Shown here piece after piece: positions 1-11,979 of a stretch of 64,000 nt of DNA. The position numbers and the translations under genes are program-made. The notes beneath the pieces are model-generated. The model saw only the letters and a list, made by a program, of their open reading frames with translations. It had not been told where the DNA came from and searched no databases. The DNA comes from Hymenoscyphus infarciens (lineage: Eukaryota; Ascomycota; Leotiomycetes; Helotiales; Helotiaceae). The stretch's first letter is position 1; every line of letters begins with the position of its first letter. The stretch lies in contig LLCB01000003.1 in assembly GCA_001414345.1 (NCBI GenBank), positions 496,001 to 560,000 of the forward strand. Direction: 5' to 3'.

Positions 1-983
1 ATACAACATGTATCCCAGGTCGGGCCCTCTACACAGTAAACAACACATACTCAAACAACATTCTGAAAACCACATACACCGCTCAACCCATCGAACGTCT
101 CGTAAATCTCAACCTACCCACTCACGATCACGTAGTCGTCGTTCCCGGAATCTTGAGACCACAATCAGCACAGCTCGGTACCACCCCAGCAAACTGGACC
201 TCCTCGACCATTGCAATCTTCCGCGACACAAATCTCATGACCATCCATGGCGCCCTCCTCTCCTGGCTAAACGGGAATTACACTGGTTATCTCCCAACCT
301 TCGAAGCCCAAGCCTTCACCATTCAGAACCTCACCCGAGCCTCGGAGAAGGACCACCTCTTCTGGCTCGAGACATCCCAAGATCTAGAAGGCGGAGTCAA
401 TTTCGACATTGGCGAGTCGACAGCAGGACAAGTGATAGACGGCAGCCAGTTCAACAGAAATTTCGGTCAATTTTACAGCAATGGGACACCATCCGGTCCT
501 CTCTTCAAGATAACACAAGAAGTGTTGAATGATTACCTCTTCAAAGTGACCACCTCGGCAATGCTAGCATATGGCCGCTGGAATACTACTACCAATGCAA
601 CCGTCATGGAAACCATCAATGTCTACACCTTCTCGCAACCGCTAAATCTTGTATTGCCTTACTTCATCACTTTGTTCATTTCGATCCCGTTTGTCATCCT
701 AGGAAGTTACGCTTTGATTGCAAACGGTGTCTCTGCAACTGATGGCGGGTTTGTTCAGATCATTGCAACCACGACCGGCAGTCCCGCCCTCGACAACGCT
801 GCTGCTGGTGGCTGTCTTGGCGGCAACGATAATGTGGCGCAAGAGCTGAAGGACTTGAAAATACGTTTTGGAGAACTTGTTGGGAGAAAGCCTGGCAATG
901 TGAAGCTAGCAGGCTTTGGCACCGATGAAGAAATTATTCCGATTACGAAGGGGGAGAAATATGGGATTGCAAGGTGGATTTAA
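1..983 (+). CDS. Uncharacterised fungal membrane protein, 3' part only
   Basis: An open frame runs from base 3 to a TAA at 981-983, so the gene enters from the left edge and only its C-terminal 326 residues are visible. The visible part has many N-x-S/T sequons (extracellular or lumenal), then one hydrophobic segment at about visible residues 216-240, then a conserved-looking tail (a TTTGSPALDNAAAGGC block and a QELKDLKIRFGEL block). This tail resembles a widespread family of uncharacterised ascomycete membrane proteins; I know no function for it. An upstream internal ATG at 153 is not a likely start because the same frame continues in front of it with equally protein-like sequence. No intron is needed in the visible part. 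The next gene lies on the opposite strand and converges on it. Confidence 0.75.
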   Translation, partial: TTCIPGRALYTVNNTYSNNILKTTYTAQPIERLVNLNLPTHDHVVVVPGILRPQSAQLGTTPANWTSSTIAIFRDTNLMTIHGALLSWLNGNYTGYLPTFEAQAFTIQNLTRASEKDHLFWLETSQDLEGGVNFDIGESTAGQVIDGSQFNRNFGQFYSNGTPSGPLFKITQEVLNDYLFKVTTSAMLAYGRWNTTTNATVMETINVYTFSQPLNLVLPYFITLFISIPFVILGSYALIANGVSATDGGFVQIIATTTGSPALDNAAAGGCLGGNDNVAQELKDLKIRFGELVGRKPGNVKLAGFGTDEEIIPITKGEKYGIARWI

Positions 984-1333
984 ACGAAACACGAGGAAGT
1001 TGAGGCGCTACCACTCACTTGGGCTTTGAAAAGCTGCATTCAATTTTATTTCATCTACCTAGGTATAGACACCCATACCTGAGTATTGGTATCCTCGTGG
1101 AACCTCATTTTAGTTGCGCCCTCTATTTCTGGTCTTGTTTGCACAGCAACATCCACCCGGAGCGACAGAGATGCCCCATAAGAGCCCCTTGAAGCCCTGA
1201 AGGCTACCAAGTAATATAGAAACGGAGGTTGGATTCGTGATTCGTCAATTCGTCAGTCATCCAACAAACAATAATGTGAACAATCTGTGGCCATCTTATC
1301 CTGAATGGACGGAATTCGGGTACAAGCCAGCCG
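984..1333. other. Intergenic, convergent 3' ends
   Basis: This 350-bp spacer separates the 3' ends of two convergent genes. Short frames on both strands carry no recognisable protein signal. Nothing else is visible. Confidence 0.6.
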
Positions 1334-3060
1334 TTACAAATGGAGTCTCGAAACAGTCTTTCCTGCCACAGAATCGCACAATTTTTCAAGATCCTCTTCC
1401 GAAATTTGCGTTGCAAACTCGGTGCTACTTGGGAGAATTTCGACATGGATGGCCAACTCGGCGGCGCTAAAAATTACAGCGAGTTTAATGGTGCTCGAGG
1501 TTGGTCGCAAAATATAGTCGGAATCTCCCGCTGGCTTGTTTGTGTGTATTGTCGATTTCAAATAGGTTGAGCCAGAATGCAGCGCCTCTACAATGTCAAA
1601 TTCGCCACAACCTGACTCCCAACATGAACATTCAGCTTTGCCATACTGGAGGGTACGGGGAATTTTGGCATTGAGTAACCACTGTCAACAATTAGCTCGG
1701 TGACTGGCCAGAATCAGAGGATGGAAACTTGCAATTGCAGGCATGTCAGCATTGAACCCAGATTTCCCATCGTTGGGCATAGAGAACTCCATGAAGAAGA
1801 GTTTGTCGGCACCATCGAAGCCATCTATTATCATGTTAGTAACTTCCCAAGCTCTGCTTCGGGATAACTCACGATGGGCAACTGTGCCAGGGCGCACATA
1901 ACCACAGGAGTTGTCTTTGCATTCCTTTTTAAGCATCACAATGATTTCGGCGTCGGAGGGGACAACTTCGTCAGACAAGATTTGGGGAGCTGCTGCGCCT
2001 CCAGTTCCAGAGCAGTTGGCATAGGCAAGGGAAGCCCCAAAATGGCTGTAAAGTTATCATCATTAATCAGCTACAAGATTTAAGCATCGGGACTTACTTG
2101 TCAAAAACCCCAGAACCTTGGCCGCCATAGTTACCCAAAAATACCAAGTTATCAACAGTCTTTGACGCCGAGTCATAATATCCAGTGCGCTCAAAGTTGC
2201 CAGCAGAGACGCCGCTATGCGCAGCCGAGGGTTCCTGAGGGGAAGAAGTAGGGCGCACATTTTGTTGATGAACTGTAGGAGCAGGTCCAGAGGAAGGGTC
2301 TAGAACCGGTCAGCACAAACCCTTTAGGATACCATTTGTCAGTGGAACCAACTAGATTGGACTTGAGGAGCAACGGAAGTTGCAGCAGGAGCAGTTGGCG
2401 ATGCTGAGCTTTTACTTTCTCCAAACCAATTATTAACCCAAGTCTGAACGACACCGTCAATAGTTGCTGTAACAATTTGTGCGGTCGCCTTTGCCCCATC
2501 TCCTCCAGCACCTCCAGTGTACTGGTTGACCCAAGAAACCACTTGTCCATCAACCGTTGCTGTAACCCACTCCCGCTTCTCAACTGGTCTGTCTTTCTCC
2601 TTGTTCTCTCGGGCCTTGTGGAGCTGTTGATGGCGGTGGCCTTGGTTTCTCTTTTGTGCATCGGATGCTTGACGCTTTGCTTTGCCAGCATTTGATAGTT
2701 GATACGTCGCCAATTGCTTCAGATGGACAGGGCCGCGGAAGTGAAGAGAGAGCTGTAAAGAGTATCAGTGATTGATCGGTGAAGTCAGGTTTTTCATTGG
2801 TCTTCTTTACTTACCTCCTCATCCAATGGTGCCAAGGGTCCGCTAAAGTGCTTGGGGGTTGAAGAGCAACTACCGTCTGATCCCATATTGGTAATTTCGT
2901 TGTAGGAACCAGATGCGCCAACATTGGAATATCGGATTGCCTCCACCGGCTGGCAGTACACGTTTCCCTCAATCTGTTCTGAGCCCTGGCTGCAGAGGTC
3001 GGCTTGCACTCCAGTAAATAGAAGGGCGGCAATACCACCAATTACAATTGCGGTATGCAT
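1334..3060 (-). CDS. TOS1: TOS1-like cell-wall glycosidase (DUF2403 + DUF2401)
   Basis: Six exons: 3060-2815, 2752-2353, 2299-2098, 2045-1873, 1824-1733 and 1681-1334, giving 486 residues with all phases closing. The N-terminus is a signal peptide (about residues 1-20, ending near VQAD). A Cys-containing glycine-rich module follows (YCQPVEAI, SGPLAPLDEELSLHFRGP; DUF2403), then a Lys/Gln-rich linker with two VTATxDG repeats, then the TOS1-like glycosyl hydrolase module (GYYDSASKTVDNLVFLGNYGG, CGYVRPGTVAH, GFDGADKLFFMEFSMPN, CSCWESGCGEFDI). Family knowledge: secreted wall proteins linked to beta-1,3-glucan modification. The fifth intron (1732-1682) starts with GCAAGT and ends in AG, a GC-AG intron; reading through it hits a stop and loses the conserved WLLN block. 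The ATG at 3060 is followed directly by the signal peptide. Confidence 0.9.
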
Positions 3061-3947
3061 ATCGAGTCGTTGAATGGCACCAGGCCTTTTTGAGTCGGAG
3101 ATTTCCTAGGAAGTTCTGCAAAGTGTTCTGGGGTTTCAATCAAGGTTCGTGCTGTTGCGAGGTGCAAGCTTCGCAAAGAACAGAGACTTGATAGAGGTTC
3201 GATCTAGACTGCAGAAGACACGTGAGTGATGCGATGATAGTAAAGATTGTAGCAAATGATCTAAGGAGTACTTGAGTGAGGGTTGGCAGCTGAAAGAATC
3301 CAGTTGCGCAGTGTAGATGTTGATGTTGTGGTGTTGATGTTTTTTTTGAGGTTGAGCAACAAGGCTGGTGGGTGCGGTGCAAAGAGACGTCACTTCCGTC
3401 TCTTTACAGTTCACCAAAGAAAACATCAGCCTACTTACCTGTTGAGGTGGGAGAGTGCGAACCAAAGACCAGTGGCCAATGAGAAGAGAGTAGTTTTAAT
3501 TGGGAAGGAAGACGCGTTGCGAGGTACCTAGCTTTACCAACGGAGGTGAATGCACCCTGGGTAAGGTAACTTTGGACAAGCGAGACAAAGGACAACGCGG
3601 GAAAGCTCTTTCCCCAACGTCGTCGTCCTTTGTTTCTCAGTCACCTGCATCCTTCATCCAACCTCCAACTCACACCACACAACAACAATGGAAACAGTCA
3701 CCAAAGCCCAGTGGGCAAGGACGAGTCGAGTCATCAGTGAGGCTCTTGAGTCAAACTGGTATCTCTTTGCACCAAACTACTCCAAAATTATACACATCTC
3801 ATTCCAAGTCACCTCATACAAAACAAAAAAACACCCCCGTCATCGTCGCGCCTGAAAAATTGGTCCAGAAGTTTTGAAATTACACTATATACTAAGAAGT
3901 TGAAAATATGCACACCCAAACACTATGTTTTCCTGTTCCTTTCTTCT
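3061..3947. other. Intergenic, TOS1 upstream region
   Basis: This spacer holds the 5' region of the TOS1-like gene and the 3' region of the next minus-strand gene. It contains an 8-T run near 3341 and C/A-rich tracts near 3640-3700. A plus-strand frame at 3500-3877 has an atypical low-complexity translation and no partner exon, so I do not call it. Confidence 0.5.
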
Positions 3948-4986
3948 TTAAACATTTCCGGCCATGACTACCTTCAAGGTTGCGGTAGAGGAAGGAACGA
4001 AGCAGCTTCCGTCGCTGGTACCAATTGGCTGAGTGGCGGTCAACCAGTAGTTCTGGGTCATGTCGCTGATACATGTAACCTCCTTGCTGGTGATGGACAT
4101 GTTGTAGGTGTTGCCGGCGGTATTTGGGATGGCAGACAAGTCATATCCGCTTCCCTTGGCCAAGAAAGTGGCCTCACCAAAGCTGGTGTCAAAACCACCG
4201 CTGTCTGATCGGGTCTTGGTGCAAGACTCAACCCATCCAATGTTGGAGTTCTCGTCAACGGCAACAACTTGCTCTGCTCCTGCGGCGAGGACGAAGGTTA
4301 GGGTGGTCGACTTTGGTGCATCGCTGGCTCCTGACATGGGGCGGTTGTCACTGCCAACTTTGTTCCAGATGTTGATGGTGATGTCCTTGGATTGTGGGTT
4401 GACGTAAGTTAAAGTGAATGGGTAATCACCGACAGAGTCAACCTTGATGACGTTGGATCCATATGGCTTTCCAACGTTGTTGACGGCGAGATCACCGACT
4501 TCATATGCCGATCCAGACTTGGCTCCAAACTTGGTCAAGGAGTTCGACGCTCCTACGATCCCGTCAAGGAGACCAGCTGATGATGAAGAGGAAGACTTTG
4601 ATGGGGATGCTGGCTTGGCGGAGGATGTTGCTGATGTCTTTGCGGATGACTTGACGGGTGCTGGGCTTGAGCTTGCTTGAGCAGCGAAAACAGCTCCCTT
4701 TACTTCGGCGGTGGTGGGAGTACCAGCAGCGGCAGAAGCAGTCTTCTCAGCTTGCCCCTTAGCATATGCGGCGGCCCAGTCAACATCCAACTTGGAGTAG
4801 TCAATTTTGCTGTAATCAACACTATCTCCACATGTTAGCCAAATTGCCATGTTGTGCTGATTTAAGTTTGTCTTACGCTCTCTTCTCATGAGCACGTTGG
4901 TGAAGATGAGCGTGAGCTGGACCAGCCATGGCATCGCTGGCGCTCAAGGCGGCCACAAATAAAGCAGTTGCTGTGGAATAACGCAT
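3948..4986 (-). CDS. Secreted Asp f 4-like protein
   Basis: Two exons, 4986-4877 and 4821-3948, make 327 residues; the 55-bp intron (GTAAGA...TAG) closes in phase 2. The ATG at 4986 starts a clear signal peptide (MRYSTATALFVAALSASDAMA) followed by a His-rich, dibasic-ending propeptide-like stretch. Residues about 75-120 are a Ser/Ala/Lys-rich linker. The C-terminal half has GKPYGSNVIKV, a WNKVG motif, AGAEQVVAVDENSNIGW and four scattered cysteines, a pattern resembling the Asp f 4 family of secreted fungal allergens, whose biochemical role is unknown. There is no C-terminal hydrophobic GPI signal. The family match is from memory of motif order, so moderate; that it is a secreted intact protein is well supported. 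Confidence 0.8.
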
Positions 4987-5937
4987 TTTGAATAGATGAT
5001 TTTGGATAGTGTCTGGAAACTCGTTTCAAATGATGATTGGGTATTGGGTTATCGGAAAAAGGGGTTGAGTCGTTAAGAAGTAGGCCGTTGTATTTGAAGG
5101 AGTGTGGGAGCGGTGTATTGCTCAAGTATATAATGAACGAATGTTTCGAAGGGAACGACTTTCCAACAACTGGACCTGAATCTTGTGATGAGGTTGAAGG
5201 ACAGAAAGGAGGTCGAAACAGAGGGAGGCCGCTGCTGAAGTAATATTTCGGCAGTGCCCCCAGCTGGCTCTTCTTCGTGGGTGTGTGGGCGGGTTAATTT
5301 GGGGGGGGGGGCAGATGGATGCGGGTCTGCAGTCGTGGACAGGGGGGATATTGAGATGAACTCATTCATTTTCGGACGTCCAGATCCACTCACAGCGTCT
5401 TATAGTGAGGGCATTAAAGATGTCCAGATCTCGTTGACTCTAAACTGAGCCGTGAGTGGCTCACAGAGCGGCTGTGGCACATCGTGACAGGGGGAATCAG
5501 GGGAAAACAGTCTAAGGTTTTAATTAAAACTTGGCTTCAACCCTGACAGCCGTGGCTTTCTGTCAACAACCATGATTTGACGGGATTCAGGCTCTGGGCA
5601 GAAATAGATAGGGAAACCAAGTTGACAACACACTCTGGACCGCGGCCACGACCAGTTTCATGACCTTTCGCTTTGCACCAAAATCGTAGCTAGGAAAACA
5701 TGGGAAAACATCTCGATCCGCCTTAACCTACCGTACCGCTATTCAAACATTAGACAAACCCAAAAGTGGAACTATTTATTGGTCGATATCGCCAGTCTTG
5801 GAGCCCTCGAGGCTCGAGGAACCTTCCGAATTCCAGTCGACCACTCAATGTTTCCAGCCATTCAAATTGCTCAATTTTGTAGCACTCGGAGCTTCTTTAT
5901 CGAGTCTTGACCGTGTTGACGAGTCTGGGGGAGTTTT
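4987..5937. other. Intergenic, promoter region of secreted protein gene
   Basis: No gene is visible. A TATATA stretch at about 5127-5132 lies about 140 bp upstream of the minus-strand ATG and could serve as a TATA box (weak). A run of at least ten G occurs near 5297-5310. The stretch from 5470 to 5930 is unremarkable in both strands. Confidence 0.45.
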
Positions 5938-6228
5938 GCTAAATCCCCTGACCCTTTTGACTAAATCGCCTGATCTAACCAAATTAGGACGTTTTCCGGT
6001 CGCGAACACTACTAAAGTGTAGAATCATATATCACTAACCCTAATCCCTAGCCCTAACCCATACCCGATCCCTAACCCTAACTAGCCCTAACCTCTAGCC
6101 ACTAACCCTAACCTCGAAAACAAGGTCACTATCCCTTAGAATAGAGAATTAGTGTTATACAAGCCCGATAAGAGTGCCTAATCGGGTTAGAGTCAGGCGA
6201 TTTAGTCAAAAGGGTCAGGGGATTTAGC
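5938..6228. repeat. Fold-back element enclosing telomere-like repeats
   Basis: Positions 5938-5973 and 6193-6228 are perfect 36-bp inverted repeats of each other; similarity continues inward past small indels (a TCTAACC..ATTAGG stretch on both arms). Between the arms, about 6031-6115 is a degenerate array of CCCTAA / CCCTAG units, the complement of the usual fungal telomere repeat. No protein frame lies inside. It could be a small fold-back transposon or a remnant of telomere-associated sequence. I see no clean target-site duplication outside the arms. Confidence 0.8.
6031..6115. repeat. Degenerate interstitial telomere-like (CCCTAA)n
   Basis: Within 85 bp there are about ten CCCTAA, CCCTAG or CCATAC-like hexamers, many with one substitution. 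The C-rich strand is on top. They sit exactly between the two arms of the inverted repeat. Confidence 0.8.
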
Positions 6229-9200
6229 CAAAGCCGTCTGGGGGTGATCATCAAACTGCAGGGCATTAAAAATCAGGGGCGTGTCCGATCCCCGGGTTTT
6301 TTTTGGTTGTCTTGGCTCTTCAGCGCACACCTGCACCCGGCAAGGAGAATGAATGTATCGTAATAACAACTCGATCGCCAGAAACCATCGAAGATATAAT
6401 TACTGTTCTTTCCGACTTTCTTGGATTTCTTGGATTTCTTGTCCTGATTTTTCGAGCTTAACTTTCTGGCTATTGAAAAACAATATTGGCTTTACTTAGA
6501 AGTCCAGCACAGACAGAGCTTTGCAAGGCCGCGTATGTTTCATCTAATGCCACATCTGCCCTGGCCATCTGGCCCAGAGCGGATCGTCAGCTGTCAGGGA
6601 CTCGGGGAGCTTCCTCGCAAAGGGCCCTGGACTCGCTTGAGAGTGGGAAAGGGAAATCAAGCAAGGTTTGGTGACAGTCATGAAAGTTGCCAGCATTTTA
6701 TGCAGCAGAATTTTTATGCTGCATTTTGTTCGACCATCTCACAGCCGAGTCACGAGCCATGATTGGATTTCTGTGAGGGGAAGTGGTCCTGTCCCTGGTG
6801 GAGGTGGAGTTGTGACGATTTATGACACTCGTCATCGGTCCTGTTATCGGGGGGTTTTATAAGTAGTGCTGTGCTTGATTATGGTTATCAGGCAACTCTT
6901 CTGTGCCTGTTCTAGTTCCTCCGAGTGCCACGGGAGATGTGTCTGTACCTGCAGAAAACGGTGGCACCGGTGGTATGGTGATGGTACCTGCACAAGAGTC
7001 GAGTCAACGTCAGCAGGATGCGCACGCAACCTTCTTTACGAAAAGGATTCCATACCATACCATTCGAGTTTACCACTTACCGCCTCTCCTTTGCACTTCA
7101 TTTTCAGAAAAGAACCACGGCAGAGTGGCAGAATGGCAGAACGGCTTTCGCGGCATCGGGCATCGGGAGAGGTGCACGTGTTTGATGGGATGGAGCTCCA
7201 AGACTACAGCCAAGTGGACTTGTTTTCCTTGCGGATGGAGACCATCGAAATTATCCTTTTCATGCGACCCTTTTTCCCCTCTTCTCCCCTCTTCCCCCTC
7301 CTCCCCCCCCCTTGATTCTTGTTTCTCCTTCTGCTTTGTGCCTTTTCCAACTTTTCCAAGTGCGTGTTTACCTTTGGCTGGAGCGGTCCATCTGGCCCGC
7401 TGGCAATAAGGTTCTGGCCAATACCGTGGCTCTGGGTTCCGGAGCCCATCTGTTGGCCCACGGATTCGCGAGAACCTCTCCAGCGGTAAGCAGTAAACGC
7501 CTTGAAAAGCATTCATGGCCAGGGCATGTTCTTGGAGAAAACCCGTGTTCTACTCTCGTTGGTCATCATCATTGCGCTTCTGTTGGGATTGTTTCGAGTT
7601 TTTGATTTACAGGAAGGGTGCGGCGGTACACCGACTTCGTGAATAGTAACAAGTTTGGGTGTATTTTGTTTGTTTGTCGTTTGGAGTTTGGGGCTGACGA
7701 GTACTCGGAATTTATTATTGGTACTTCTTTCGACGCCGGCCCAATACGCATCCTGCTGTGCAACAATGCCACATGTTGTGGAGGCATCTTGTGACCAAAT
7801 GGCGCCCATCAAGCGGTGTAAGGCGCAAGAAATTTCTTCGAGGGCATTGAAGATCTTCAGAGTTGGACAAGCTTCAGCGAGTCGCCGACGAGGTTGAAAA
7901 TGAATGGTGGTAATAGTGCCAACTCACCTCACTCGAAAGTTGCGAGCGGTAATCCGTCAAACAGTCGATGGAGAAAGAATTTCAGGTGGATACCCAAACG
8001 AAACTCCAACAACATCTTTTATCATGCGTTTGAAGTTCGAACATGGTGGTCGATGTGAATCTTCGATGATGGCGCCATCACCTCTGGACTGGGAAGTATT
8101 TCTAAATCGTTGGGATTTTCCTGGGGATGGGATTTCGTACTAGTGTACCACAACAAATCCTACCGGGATCAAAGGAGCGAAGCAAATCAAAAGCCTTTCA
8201 CGAGTAGGAAGACTTTTATTGGCAACCATGAATCCTCCATCCTCCATACAAAAGCCTTCCTGAGCCTTCCCGTCGCTTTCTAATTTCTTTTGGCAACTTT
8301 CTACTTCACGAATCTGCCAATGACCAAAACTCCATGGATTTTTTCGTGATACCGTCAGCGGGTCAGATTATAGGACCTGCAGAGTGAGAGTGCATATCAT
8401 AGTCAGCTATATCAACACCGAGTTTGACGTTGGTTGTTTACAAATCTACATTGGGGATTCGGTACGAGTGCGCTCCAGGGCGCGTTTAGTTTTGTGGAAA
8501 GAGATATGTCCAATGAGCTCGTGTGTTCTGTGTAAAAGTACTATTTATAATCTTACAAAGAATCGCGCGGGACCAAAAAGGCGATGTGGTTTTCAGCGAA
8601 GGAATGTTAGTTATACCTTTATCTAGCTGCCATCTTTGTTCCATGGTCTTGAACTTGTTTTTCAAACACTATCAAAGCAAAAAGACACTCTACGCATGTA
8701 AGCATTCCAATTTGTGCTCTGTGTGCAAATACCTTTCTGGTCATCTCATGCCAACCCACTCGGGGTAAGAAAGTGGATTAGTCAAGATGGGTTTGAAGAT
8801 GGGAAGACTTATGAAGTGTTTAAGGTCGTACCATCATAAGAGAAATGTTTGAAGTCATGGCAAGAAAGACCCGGCCAGGAGTGATGACCGGGCCTTATAA
8901 AACTCGTAGTAGTTGGTAGAAAGAAGAACTCAAATTAAACATTACCTTAGCCGACGCGAGCACACGGTAGTCTCCGCATACAGTTCTATGAAAGAGGCAA
9001 GTCCTTTAGGAAAGAAAAAAACCCCCCTGTTGTTCTTATGCCCCCAAGGAACCTCGTCTAGATACTTCTATCCTTTGAGTCCACAACTCTCTACACAAAC
9101 CTATCAAACGAACAACCCAAACTCCCGAGGTCCTCCAGACAACTCACTTTTTCGTACTCAACACGAAATTATCGACTAATAGGACTCTTCCCTCCCAAGT

Positions 9201-9841
9201 AATATCCTCTTTCCCCATGTCAAATGAATACGCCGGAAAACCTAATTCAAGCAAAATTTACTCTTTCACCCCGTTAAGCGGAACCTGGAACAGAAAAACA
9301 AGGTAGAAACCTAGATTAACCACGCTTGATGTTGGTTCAAGAAGGATGCTTCGTTAAATAAGAGGTTTTCCTACTTTCGTTTCGAGAGAAACATATGGAG
9401 CTTGAATTTCTACAAGGGAGACTCCGAGGTTCGGAGAAGTAAGTAAAGCGGGAGGCAGTGTGGTTAGTCGCTTAACCAATTCGTTATCATATATAATTTA
9501 CTTTACAGGATATCGCTGAAACAACGAGAAAAAATTCGAGTTAGTTTTTGAAAAGTAAATGTGGTGCAAGTACCTCTGAAGAGTGATATTATTAATTAAT
9601 ATTTATATTTTCTAACATATGGGGAACACGGAGAACCAAATAGGTTCCATCCGGGATGATATTCAAATTCTTATCATCCAATCCAATTAAGAGATATTAC
9701 CTACCCTCCATATATAACACCAAGCCCAAGAATATTCTTCTTGGCAGCCTAAATAAACCATCCCAATTCCCGTCCCTGGTGTCCGACCCTTGACCATGTT
9801 CGTAAACCAGAGGCAATAAAACCCCCTGAGCCGTAAAATCA
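6229..9841. other. 3.6 kb without a convincing gene
   Basis: Composition is ordinary rather than AT-rich, yet no frame on either strand encodes a protein I recognise. The longest frames (6903-7409 plus, 7070-7516 minus) overlap each other antisense, start at non-ATG codons or are low-complexity. A C-rich tract occurs near 7270-7314. Candidates are a non-coding transcript, a long promoter or an old decayed gene; the sequence does not decide. Confidence 0.45.
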
Positions 9842-11442
9842 TTACTGCCTGGGTTTTAGCTTCGTCCACCCACTAGTCCCAGGTCTTCTGTCACCCCCTC
9901 TCTCGCCTTCAACGACCGGTAGAGCATCCGCCACCGTCCTACAGCTCATGAAGCTCTGTTCGATTCCCTTGAGTCTAGAATGTGTATCAAGATCATCTCC
10001 TTCTCTTGACCCTGCGAGCTTGCCCACAACGACTCCATCATCTCCCATCTGGTCATTCACTTCCCATTCCCCTTCATCCAGAACCTCCCATTCCTTGTTC
10101 GCTACTTCGTTTTGCAATATGGATTTGAGTTTATCCGCAACCTTCACAGGACTGACGAGTTTCCAGCTTCGGATGAACTCTGTCCCTTCAGCTCCACCTA
10201 GAAAATGAGATGCTGTTCCATGGGAATATCTGCCCATGAGAGGTTCCGTGTTGCTCTTCTTTTCCTCTTCACTTCCCTCCTTGCTGTTATTTGATGGTGT
10301 AGATTGTGCCGACGAAGCTCGACTTGAGGGTTGAGACCGTGATTTGGTTCCAATGAGAAGGTTGTATAGATTCCGTCCAATATCGCAGATATCGTCAAAT
10401 CCACCTTCCTCGCCCACGGGAACCCCCTGGCTCTTGCAAACCCATGCGATATTGTATGCTAGCAAGGTAATGCCTTCAATAAATAGCGCATATGCAGCAG
10501 GATCTTCATGTACAAGTATCGGGAGTGGCTTCGTGATATGAAGTGGTCTAGGGCGGGGTAGATTCGGTTGTTCGTGTCGCGATGAAGTCGGACTAGAAGG
10601 TTGTGCGAAGTTATTTGGAGACTGAGCTGGTTTGTGTAAATGCGATGAGGCAAGGGAGTATATGGTAGGGAGAGGGTGCTCTGGCTGAGGGAGAATGATC
10701 TCGGCGGGTAGTCGTATGGCGAGATAATGCATGGACAGCATCAGGAGGTGGACGATGTGGGAAAGAGCAGTTGAAATCTGAGCCGGGCTCGCAGCTACAC
10801 AGAGGTTAGGCTTGTTGAACTCGGAGAACCCAAGGGTTACTTACTGTTCAGTGCTCTCAAATCCACGATTCCTACCCGTCCTATCTGGTACTCCTCCTGG
10901 CCGCCACTCTTTCTACGTCGCAATCCGTACAACTTCGCAGCCTCCCCGCACAAAAATGTCCGCGAGGTAGCAAATTGGCTCAGGATCTTCTTCCACTTGT
11001 ACTTTGTCATACGAATGGATTTCTCAACGTCTTCAAGTTGTCTTGCTCTACGAGCATCTATGCCATTTGATGCTGATGCCATTTCTGATTTCTTCCGAGC
11101 AATGCTAGCCTTCCTCTTTGCCACTTCCGCTCTTGCTTTCTCTATTTTGTCCCGGAGTTCATCTGCATGGGCAATAATCTGCTGAGTCCTATCCGCCACT
11201 CCGTCCTTCTCACTCTGTACACATGTCACCGTGTGACGATTGGCGGGTGACACCGGCTTAACTTGCTGCCCCTCCACCGTCGAGGTTGAAAGAAGAGAAC
11301 TTATGTCTCGGTCGAGGGAGTCCTTTTCAAGGAGGGCCTGGGCATGTTGTATTCGAGCCTCGTAGAGTTTATTTCGCGCATCTGTGGCGCAAAGGAGTGG
11401 GATTCGATGTCCGCCAGTACGAAAACAAATGTCGCACTGCAT
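9842..11442 (-). CDS. ATG14: Atg14/UVRAG-family autophagy protein
   Basis: Two exons, 11442-10845 and 10794-9842 (50-bp intron, phase 1), encode 516 residues. The N-terminus has a CDIC pair and a third Cys, then LLCATDARNKLYEARIQHAQ, the start typical of fungal Atg14-type proteins. A coiled coil with many charged residues follows (about 75-150), then TSRTFLCGEAAKLYGLRRR and, across the splice, ISTALSHIVHLLMLSMHYLAIRLPAEI, which belong to the Atg14/UVRAG (PF10186) core. The C-terminal third is Ser/Glu-rich with a conserved-looking block (LAYNIAWVCKSQGV, DIGRNLYNLLIG). Family role: subunit directing the Vps34-Vps15-Vps30 PI3-kinase to autophagosome formation. Vps38 belongs to the same family, but the N-terminal Cys motif favours Atg14. 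It is divergent from the next gene. Confidence 0.82.
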
Positions 11443-11979
11443 CTCGAGAGGGGTTATGGAAAGGGCTCGAAGTATCGTCCTCTTCGATCGAGGTTAAGTA
11501 ACCGCTGAAATCTGCGAGAGGGTTGTAGTGTTGTAGGAAAAGATCTGGTCAAATACATATCGGTTTCAAAGACGAGGGTGGGTGTGAATAACTGGCGACT
11601 CGTTCAAGAGTTCATGATGCGTGAATGTGGGAAAGATGAGGCATGTTTGGAGAGAGTGAGAGATGAGAGAGGAGAGCTGACTTGTTGGTCTCGAGTCTTA
11701 TCGGGGAGCAAACAATCTCCACGTGACCGCGCGAAAGTGGGGCCTCGGACCTGGAACCGGAACCTTGAACGTTGTTTGGAGCGCGAAGAGCACTAAACCT
11801 TCTTTGCCCAGCCTATTTGGAAGGAACAACTTCCATCACGACGGCGAACCGGCGAACCTCGTTGATTGTGGGAATGGAATGGCAGAAGTCGACGTCTCAG
11901 CCATTCCTTTTGTTCTGTTCTTGAACACGAAAACAACTGAACCCCTCCAACCCTCGTTATCTAATCTGACGCGCAAAAC
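11443..11979. other. Divergent promoter, Atg14-like / coiled-coil gene
   Basis: This 537-bp spacer separates two head-to-head start codons, so it must hold both promoters. I see no recognisable regulatory motif beyond general purine-rich tracts at 11570-11690. Confidence 0.5.

Noticed and set aside
3500..3877. Plus-strand frame upstream of TOS1
   Set aside because: Low-complexity translation; lies in a promoter/3' region.
6903..7516. Overlapping frames on both strands
   Set aside because: Non-ATG starts, low complexity, mutually antisense, no partner exons.
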